Below, in pieces: positions 56,171 to 64,000 of a DNA stretch of 64,000 nt. The first letter of the stretch is position 1, and every line of letters starts with the position of its first letter. The DNA comes from Branchiostoma floridae (lineage: Eukaryota; Chordata; Leptocardii; Amphioxiformes; Branchiostomatidae). The notes beneath the pieces are model-generated. The model made no database searches, was not told the origin of the DNA, and saw nothing but the letters and a program-made list of their open reading frames with translations. The stretch covers positions 3,343,762-3,407,761 of the forward strand of contig NC_049994.1 in NCBI RefSeq assembly GCF_000003815.2, in the 5' to 3' direction. Made by a program: the position numbers and the translations under genes.

Positions 56171-57124
56171 GAAAATTTGGCTCGTGTTGGAAATAGGAAT
56201 TTGATTTTTCCAGATTTTTGACAACCATTCTCTTACATGTTATATATATGTTTTCTATATAAGTAAGTAGGAAATGGTAACAGTAATAGTTGGCTCTACC
56301 CTTTACATTTTGCAATCTATGCCATTTGTATAATCAAAGATCTCACAAATCTAGTTTTGTTGTTGTACGGTTAAGAAGCGATCGCCTTCCGGTGGAAAGG
56401 GGGCCTTGGCGGACGCATAAGTCTATTTTTTCGTTGGAAGGGGGGTTTGCTCATTTGAAGCACAATGCCAGACTTTTTTTTTAACACGGATCGAATTTTA
56501 ACGATCACTATCAGCTTTTTTTTTCATTACCACCGGACCTTATCGTTTCATTAGACAAAATCAGAATTCTGGACACCAGGACTTTTGTAAGAAGTATGCA
56601 TGGGATCATATACACAAAGGCACTTTCTGGCACATTTGACCAATTACTTACGTCATGCATCCGTAATATCACGTGTCTGTTGTAACTCTCGCGAGTAAAC
56701 GTTTACGCTCAGAAGTGAGTGGTCATTATTGATACTAGAAGATGGCGACAGTTGTCGTTTAAACTTTAGTCCGTATGTACCTAAGTGTTGGAAGAAAGTT
56801 GAACATAGTAGTTTTTATACTATGATGTATAGATTTATAGTATATCTCATGTCACCCACGTGATGTAGGGCATAGGTTACACTAACCTCTGTATCTTAAA
56901 CAAATAACCTGTCTAGTAATAGTCTTTACACAATACAAGACCTATAAACATGGGTTGAGAGGTAATTGTGACCAGATGTACGATATGGAGATTTGCCATA
57001 CACGTGTAAATGCAAACACCCACGGAAAGATTATCACTGTAAAGAGGACATCAATTTGCACCAACTTTGCGGATTTGGACCAGGACTTGGGCCAAATTTT
57101 CCTAAGCCCTGCGGACACAGCATT
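56171..57124. other. no gene recognised
   Basis: No convincing exon. Confidence 0.35.
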
Positions 57125-57350
57125 TGTGCTACGTCGAATAGCCGAGTGGCTAAGCTAAGTGGCTAAGCTGACACGAAATCGAGATTTTTTTTATTCCTGG
57201 CGTTCCTGAATAGACGTTGTGTCCTTGAGAAAAGCAAACTTACTTTCTACCCGGACATAGAATGTTGGTATCTAACTTCGGTCGGGTAGGTATAAAAGAT
57301 ATGGAAGAAGAGAGATGGGCTCTGTCTTCCAATACCTTACCCTACAAATT
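57125..57350 (+). repeat. tRNA-derived SINE copy, diverged
   Basis: tRNA-like ATAGCCGAGTGGCTAAGC with a partial internal duplication, then TTGTGTCCTTGAGAAAAGC and GGTATCTAACTTCGGTCGGG, in the order of the SINE family. Confidence 0.5.
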
Positions 57351-57359
57351 AAATAGCCT

Positions 57360-57634
57360 CTACTAGGCTCCCCGGGTCACTAGAAAAATAGTAGAGATTG
57401 GCCAAATAGACAGAAAACACACCAGAGTTAGTTGGCCGAGGAAGACAGCTTATTACGACCTCAGCCAGCCAACTCCTCTGATGTGTTTTCTGTCTATTTG
57501 GCCTACTATTTTTCCAGCGACTTGGGGATCCTTAAGTCGCTATCTGTATTCCTCAGCCAGACAACTTCTCTGGTGTGTTTTCTGTCTATTTGGCCAATTT
57601 CTACTCTTTTTCCAGCGACTTCTGGAGCCTGGTA
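57360..57634. mobile_element. MITE with CTACTAGGCTCC ends and three internal copies of one block
   Basis: CTACTAGGCTCC at the left and GGAGCCTGGTAG at the right. GGCCAAATAGACAGAAAACA occurs once in this orientation and twice inverted (TGTTTTCTGTCTATTTGGCC). Confidence 0.7.
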
Positions 57635-58229
57635 GATGCTACAAATCAAACCTTACGGCCTCAAAAAGTGTGTGACTACTTTTACCCTTATACAAGCAAC
57701 ACTTGACTGATTACATTACACGTCCGTTTATAAACACTGTTACCGTATACTCAGTTGGTGACATGACAAATATACAAGGCACGTCCCCCCAGAAACCTCT
57801 AGCGACAGACGTAAATGATTTCTTCACGGTCGAAGCCACAGGGTGAACTTCAAAGACGTTACGGTAGAGAGTCGATCCAAACCGAATTCCGGTGGGCTAG
57901 ATGTGTGTACAATTTGTCTTGACTGAATGTCTAATTCCTGTCATTTTGGTCACGGAAAGTAACTACTCTCGCACCGGGGCAGTTTGTAAGGATGTCTTAA
58001 AAGGGGAAACAAGTTTTTATCTCTGACAGTTGGGACCAGGATTTGGTGGAAAATGTATGGGTGGGGGAGGGCGTCTAATTTCTCACATAGGGGATCTATT
58101 ATCATTATTGGGCAACTGCGGTGAAGTCTTAAATGGTAGCAATTTGTTTTCGATTGGTCATCGTGGTACGAATTGCTTGTGGGCACATTGCACACTATAC
58201 ATTTGCCTCAAGTCTTTGTACGTAGTTTA
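57635..58229. other. no gene recognised
   Basis: No motif seen in short frames. Confidence 0.35.
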
Positions 58230-58653
58230 GGCCATGTTGATTTGACTATATGTTTGACATCCACATACGTATGATTTTTTACCGTTTCAAAAACAAAATT
58301 CAACCATACAAAAGATTGTACAAACAAGCTGGAATATGAGCAACTATATGTGCCGTAGATTTACATTTCTATGTATCATATATGTATATAATTGAACGCA
58401 CATATATGATAGTACATAACATATATAATGGTATATAGCACAATAAAGTCTTCATTTCTGTTTTTTCCACTTCATCTTGACTTTGGAATTGAATTTGAAC
58501 TCTATGGTATTAGTACATGTTAACTGTTATATTGTCTATGGCATATATTTGCTCGTTCAACAGCTGTTTTCTACGCTTCACAGCATGGTTATAAACTATA
58601 TTTTTTTAAACGGCGCACCGGGATGTCATCCATATAACTAAATCAATAGGGCC
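58230..58653. mobile_element. Harbinger-like MITE family B
   Basis: TTA|GGCCATGTTGATTTGACTAT at the left; GGATGTCATCCATATAACTA and AATCAATAGGGCC at the right. Confidence 0.75.
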
Positions 58654-58669
58654 CTACCTTACATACCTA

Positions 58670-59120
58670 GTGGGACCGCGTGGCACGATCGGGAGCGCGT
58701 TGGTCTCAGGCCCGAGAGGTCCCGGGTTCAAATCCGCTTGCCGTGTCACCGATCTTGTGCCCTTGGGAAAGGCACTTTACACGACTTTCCTCACCTAGCT
58801 CAGGTGTAAATGAGCACATAGCTGCGGCTAGTGGCAGTGACAGGCCTTTGTGGTGGCGTCAGGCCATAGGGGCATGTTCGGGCATGACGCACCCGCCATG
58901 ACACACGTCTTACACGTTGCATACAGTTGCCCCTGTAGGACTAGTGCGCCAGTGGACGAGAGGGTGGAGAAGGACGTGCACATCCCTCCTTCACCTTAAA
59001 AACCCAAGTGCAGGCCAGGCAGACGGGTCGCCTTAAACCCGTCCGCCTACCATTGCCTTCCGAGACAGACGGATGCCAACAACACACACCTTACATACAT
59101 ACATTTCATCTTCCCCGAGT
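58670..59120 (+). repeat. tRNA-derived SINE, best-preserved copy
   Basis: The tRNA-like head has a clear A box (GTGGCACGATCGGGAGCG) and B box (GGGTTCAAATCC). The core GATCTTGTGCCCTTGGGAAA and GGCACTTTACACGACTTTCC follows, then GGTGTAAATGAGCACATAGC, and a longer 3' part ending in ACATACATACAT. It resembles the conserved central domain of tRNA SINEs across animals (Nin-type), from memory. Confidence 0.85.
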
Positions 59121-59269
59121 AAGCCTCTCGAAGACATACATATCAGAAGGATCAGACCGGTGCCGATTTTCCGTATCCCAGTAGGCATGTTACCTTGGAC
59201 CGACGGTTCATGTTAAAAAAGATACATACATACATACATCAGTGACAAGAGGTCGGGACCAGGCTGATA

Positions 59270-59740
59270 CATATTTCACCCCATAGGGCCCTTTCTGACA
59301 TAACTTGCTCTAGGTTCTCAAAATCAATACCAGAGTCTCTAGTTAAAGTGTCCGTAAAAGACAAACTTCTGCAATGTACCCGGCCACTTGGCTTCCATAC
59401 AAGAACAGAGGACACTAATTCCTGTTTTGCTCGGCGGCAAAATAGTCCCGCAAATTTTACCCTTCGGTGAATCAGTTTATGCGATAGGTGTGAAAGACTT
59501 GCATATATAGCTCTGAGTGTAGCATGTTGAGTCCAAATTTATGTTCTGTGCTCTGCGAAGTAACTCTGTGTAAGTCCCATCTAATCTGTTCTGGAGTTGA
59601 CAAGTAAGTGTCCAGGTTTCAGCACCATATAGCAAAATAGGTTCCACCAGAGTAGTGAACACTTGGACCTTTAGTTTGTTAGGGATGTTAGACTTTCAGG
59701 TTTTGTCCAATCGAATGCTTTACGGAAATCAACGAACAGC
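59270..59740 (-). pseudogene. LINE fragment with internal deletion
   Basis: The minus strand encodes FRKAFDW (reverse transcriptase motif A, about 59725-59700), followed almost at once by LLYGAETWTLT and QNRLDGTYTELLRR, which in intact RTE/endonuclease-type elements lie far downstream. The intervening part of the reverse transcriptase is missing. Confidence 0.75.
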
Positions 59741-60204
59741 AAAACAAATTCCTTATGACATCATTACAAACATTATAAAGATAGTTGAAACGATAGTAAA
59801 GATTTCAATAGCGCCAGACGTAATTCAAGTTGAATTTTTATTTCAATGCCAAAAACAAGGCCAAGACATTAAGTTGTTTTTTTTAAGTTTCACCGATTTT
59901 TTCCCCAGATAAACTTCGTGTCAAAATCCGCTCAATCGAATTGAATTCATCGCAATTTGACTTACAAGGTTAAAGTAAATGTTTCCTTCCGTTATAACCT
60001 TCCCGATGACGCAAGTGTTTAACATAAAAATGGAAAAAGGAAGTCATAACCACGTCTTTCGTTAGTATGTACTATCTAGTAATCATGGTGGTGTTACTAA
60101 TACCGTGTTATCATATGTAGAATACCGCTCTCAGATGGTGCAATTATTGTGAAGGTTTGTCTAGAGGCCAACTCACTGGCCACGACTCAACTCCCTTTTC
60201 CTGT

Positions 60205-60730
60205 ATTTCTGTACAATTACAAACGTAGTTGCCTTGCAGAACATGTAGTTGGAGCACAAGGGACTATAATTTGAAGCAACAGTCCATCCGCTTTATCCCA
60301 CCGGCTCGTTAAAATGTTGCAATTTGTAGTGACCCGAAGGTCCCGAAAGGCGTTTACTGATTGGACGTAACCTTTGTATGCTTTCGAAACAGTATTTCTG
60401 TACAATTACAAACGTAGCTGCTAGACGTGCAGTTGCGGCACAAGAGACTGCAATTTGGAGCAAGGGTTCGCTCGCTTTATCCTACAGGCTCGTTATATTA
60501 ACATCTTGCAATTTGTACTGAACCATATGTCCCCGTAGGCGTTTACTGATTGCACGCCGCCATCTTATCCAATCGAAACAGAGACTGCACACGTTGGTAC
60601 CATTAAGGACTTGTAGTTGCGTCACATGAGACTACAATTAGGAGCAAGAGTTCTTTCGGTTTACCCTACAGGCTCGTTTACAGGTTGCAATTTGTAGTGA
60701 CTCAAATGTCCCAAAGCCGTGATTGGACAA
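60205..60730 (+). repeat. tandem array, three ~190-bp units
   Basis: Units share GTAGTTGNNGCACAAGRGAC, GAGCAAGNGTTC, TACAGGCTCGTT, TTGCAATTTGTAGTGAC and GGCGTTTACTGATTG. No coding frame. Confidence 0.85.
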
Positions 60731-60810
60731 TCCTTCATCGCTTCTTTTCAATGTACGCTGAGCCGTACAAACGTCCTTGACAGCTCCTGAAAGATTAAGT
60801 GGTAGCATAC

Positions 60811-61436
60811 AGGGGTGCCTAGGAATTTGCACGAACCCTCTGAAATTCGTGCGAACATTGTGTGATACCCACTCACATGATCACGTCGACCGATGATGAT
60901 GATGATGATGTGATACCCACTAATCGCTATGCGAAAACGCACGAATCTTCTTAAAATCGCACGAATCACTATGATAAAACGTACAAACCTTATGTGACAC
61001 GAACGAATCACTGTGTGATACGCACGAACCTTTTGCGATTTTACGAAGCTTATGCGAAATCGGTCAACAACTGTCTGGGTCACGTGATAGACGGAGCGGG
61101 ATTTTCAATATGCGGCCAATCTTCAGTGACGGAAAAATACGATGTAACACGCCGAAACGAAGCAAATGAGTAGCTAACAGACTATCAAATACGTCTTCGT
61201 GACGGTATATGTCCACACCATGCCTTAGAATATAAATATCACGGGTACATACGCTCAAAATCATGCCTACTGACAACGTAGCGGCCGACCGCCGTTTTGC
61301 ATAAGGTTCGTGCATTCAATCTCATAAAGTTCGTGCGTATCATATAAGATTCGTGCGTTTTTGCTTAGTGATTCGTGCGTATCACATAATGTTCGTATGT
61401 ATTTCATTGGGTTCGTGCAAATGCTTAGGCACCCCT
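60811..61436. mobile_element. hAT-like non-autonomous element
   Basis: AGGGGTGCCTAGGAATTTGC and GCAAATGCTTAGGCACCCCT are inverted, extended by CACGAACC / GGTTCGTG. The flanks TAGCATAC and GAGCATAC are a 7-of-8 duplication. Internal sub-repeats TTCGTGCGTATCACATAA occur in both orientations. No transposase. Confidence 0.8.
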
Positions 61437-62164
61437 GAGCATACAACCCTACAAAAAGTTACAAACCTACTGCCCACGTTTTCCAAAGTAAATAAAAAAT
61501 GCAAGCAAACTTTTGGAGCACTTTCAAATGATAAAGTAAAGTCACTGTAACATCAAAGTTCTGTGCAGGATTCGTTACTTTTTACGTCATCTTTTACTCA
61601 AATATATAACTTCTCGTACTCAAAAGAAATACAACATTATTGGCTCACAAACCATGCGAAACAAACTCGTGTAATTTGTACAAGTATTGGAGCATGTAAC
61701 GAGTCACGATCATGGGCATATTATCCACACCGACTTGCATTCTTTAATTGCTAGAGGCTTTTGTGTTTTCGAATCAGTAGTTGGGTTATGTAGGCAACTC
61801 TCTATCTTCATGGCTACCTTGACCCCCCAACGACCTGGAGGTCAAGGTACTACGTAGGTATGTAGGTAGTAGTAGTTGCCCTAAAGTTAAGCCAGTTTAA
61901 GATGTCTGAGGCCTGTATTGAATTATTAACCTCTACTAGGCACAGGTAGCTAAAAATTGTAGAACTTGGAGTATACTGTGACCATAGCACTATCTGCTAG
62001 CAAGTCTGGAAAGAGTTGTAGAATCTCTATTCGCTAGCGAATTGTACCCCTACAAAATGGAAAGTTTATGGATAGAGACTGTTGATATCTGTTGGCAGTA
62101 ATCCTGATTGTAGTTTTTACCACCGTACTGTACCCATCCATAGATTAGGATCTCCTATTTTCCC
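61437..62164. other. no gene recognised
   Basis: A small inverted pair TACCTTGACC / GGTCAAGGTA lies at 61815-61855. Otherwise nothing. Confidence 0.35.
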
Positions 62165-62306
62165 AGATGAGGTCTTGATTGATGATGATGATGACAGCTT
62201 TATTCGTTCAAAACAATTAAAAAGTGCAAGCTTCTGATGGCAGCACTAGGGCTGAATTGGCGAGCTTGTTAACAGTTACAATGGTTTAAAAACTGTTCAA
62301 ACTATT

Positions 62307-62399
<93 letters not shown>

Positions 62400-62774
62400 A
62401 CATCATTAAGCAGACTTATTTACAAATGTCACCACTGGAAAGGTAGAAACAAACAGTTTATACAATGTCATCATTGAGTAATGTGACCATATGGTAATTC
62501 GAGAGGTGTTAGCTCTGGGAGACTGCAGTCTGTTGCCTGACCGAGTATTTCTACCAGAAATCTCCTTCCGACAGGGAGGGAACCAGTCCCTGTAGGTCGT
62601 GGATCTATACAGAGAACGAGCATACGAACTACATAGGTCGTGACGTCTCTGAGTCAGTGATGTGAGGGAGAGTTCAGTAAGTGCCGAGCTGTAGCAGGTA
62701 TAGTTCTGTCCGAGGATTATCCTACAAGCTCTCTTCTGCACTCTTTCAATTGACTTAGATTCAGCAACAGTCAA
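62165..62774 (-). pseudogene. LINE 3' fragment (CR1-like) with a (TA)n run in its 3' UTR
   Basis: The minus strand 62774-62406 encodes RVQKRACRIILG, then LTSLTQRRHDLCSSYARSLY and EISGRNTRSGNRL, typical of the C-terminus of CR1-like ORF2. The 3' UTR holds about 88 bp of (TA)n (62308-62396), and the end has a GATGATGATGA tail at 62178-62193. Confidence 0.85.
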
Positions 62775-62872
62775 TTCTGGATGACTGTTGAGATTGAGAT
62801 CTATACCTGTATAACTGCCGATTAACCCATAACAGAGATCGCAATCGGAGTCTCCACCGGTAGAATCTGCGA

Positions 62873-63095
62873 TTGTACCGGTAGGGACTCTGATCGCGAT
62901 CTCTACCGGCAGAATTTGAGATTCTACCTGTAGAGATCCTGATCGAAGTTTCTGTCAACAGCACAGAGACTCCGATCGGTACCCTACCGGTAGAGATCGC
63001 AATAGGAGTCTGTCGACATAAACTACGATCCGGATATGTACCGGTAGAATCTCAAATTCTGCCGGTAGAGATCGCGATCAGAGTCCCTACCGGTA
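62873..63095. repeat. perfect ~55-bp inverted repeat made of CCGGTAGAGATCGCGATC modules
   Basis: TACCGGTAGGGACTCTGATC...TTGAGATTCTAC (62875-62930) is repeated exactly in inverse orientation at about 63036-63094, around a ~105-bp centre that carries more copies of GTAGAGATC and CCGATCGG-like modules. Similar GATCGAGATCTCAATTTG / TGCCGGTAA modules occur at 17280-17375. Confidence 0.8.
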
Positions 63096-64000
63096 TGGTA
63101 CGTTCTACCAGATCGCAGTGTCTACCCTGACATTGATACAGATACTCTTGTGCTATGCCTTTAAGTTTAAATTTGCTCACCTAGCCTACGCGACACCCAC
63201 TGTGATTCATATACTTTCGCTGAAATGGCTTTCTCTGATATTGAAAACACTTTTGGGACGACATTCTCATAGTACAAAGAAGCGACATCAAGGGAGTCAC
63301 ATCAAAGAAGTATGTACTATGTCCTTTCTTCTGAGATGGGTGAATTCATTTGAAGTTTGATATCACCAACATTTCTTACTAGGAGAACATGAGAGAAATG
63401 TGATCTGAGGGATCAACGTGACTATATTATAGTGGAAATCCAGATTGGTACACACGGGAAATCGGTATCATGAGCAAACCTTTTAAAGAATGGGCCATCA
63501 GGAACTCATGCTGCAAGAACGACTGTGGTGAGGGTACAGCCTACTAAAACAATCTTCTAAAGGTTGTAAAAAGTCAAAAGTCACGAGACTTAGGCCATGG
63601 AAAACTCACATTGACAGCATAGTCTGTCTTTTGAAGCGACCGTCTAGATATTCTGAATTATTTTGGTACGGCCCATAGCAACACGACTATCTCTGATAAC
63701 TTTTGGCCTTTCTAGACATGAAAACTTCACCTACTATAAACTGTCCAAGACTCTTACATTCATTTTAGCATGCCACAATGAAAATGCTCCCACCGAGCAT
63801 GCTTTTCATTTTGACGTTTCACCTGTAGGTGAATGTGTTGGCAGAATGCGCCTGCATATAGAGCACGTTATTCACAGCACAGAATACACGACAAATGGAA
63901 AGTATGCTACCCCCCCCACACACACACGCACATGTGCAGACACTAGCAGACACAGACATGAACACATGCACACACACACACACACACATATATATACACA
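63096..64000. other. no gene recognised; terminal (CA)n
   Basis: No convincing exon. A (CA)n-rich microsatellite runs from about 63915 to the window end. Confidence 0.4.

Noticed and set aside
58680-58760. Genuine tRNA gene
   Set aside because: A and B boxes are present, but the cloverleaf does not close as a mature tRNA, and the SINE core follows directly.

Overview
The window looks like nuclear DNA of a cephalochordate (amphioxus, Branchiostoma-like). Grounds: two animal-type genes, one of them split by GT-AG introns; very many short inverted-repeat elements; tRNA-derived SINEs sharing one core (TGTGCCCTTGGGAAAGGCAC); a 5S-rRNA-headed SINE; CR1/Jockey-like LINE pieces; and minisatellites built from exon-intron boundaries, a peculiarity I recall from amphioxus Adh. 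Genus and species are inference. Three runs of N (30648-31146, 34057-34256, 46679-47245) mark assembly gaps.

Region 1 (3659-18281, + strand): a complete nine-exon acyl-CoA dehydrogenase gene. The spliced frame is continuous across all eight introns and encodes 432 residues with a mitochondrial leader, both acyl-CoA dehydrogenase signatures and an LCAD/IVD-style active site. It resembles the nematode ACDH-6 / 'probable acyl-CoA dehydrogenase 6' type. Its introns are full of mobile DNA, including a LINE nested in an inverted-repeat element (intron 6). Three of its splice sites are themselves duplicated: the exon 5 donor (nine copies in a 55-bp minisatellite), the exon 8 acceptor (four copies at about 150 bp spacing) and the exon 8 donor (a perfect 13-bp target-site duplication around a 138-bp retroelement). 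Nine octamer motifs lie just after the stop codon, and a polyadenylation signal is proposed at 18276.

Region 2 (18300-31500): mostly repeats around one clear gene, a single-coding-exon beta-1,3-galactosyltransferase-family (GT31) type II membrane enzyme at 27421-28440 (+). It has a splice acceptor, an overlapping upstream ORF and a 5S-derived SINE just 5' of it.

Region 3 (31500-48300): no gene recognised. It holds LINE 3' fragments, hairpin MITEs, a large palindrome running into a gap, a mariner remnant, Harbinger-like, MULE-like and TTAA-type non-autonomous elements, SINEs, and a huge triplet repeat grown from a SINE tail.

Region 4 (48300-64000): a possible three-exon small gene at 48341-49051 (+), unrecognised, then tandem arrays (units of about 330, 127 and 190 bp), more MITEs, SINEs and LINE tails, and an unusual perfect inverted repeat at 62873-63095.

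The two confident genes have no evident functional link: one product is predicted mitochondrial and the other is predicted in the Golgi. The window's most interesting signal is the repeated duplication of splice sites in the dehydrogenase gene.
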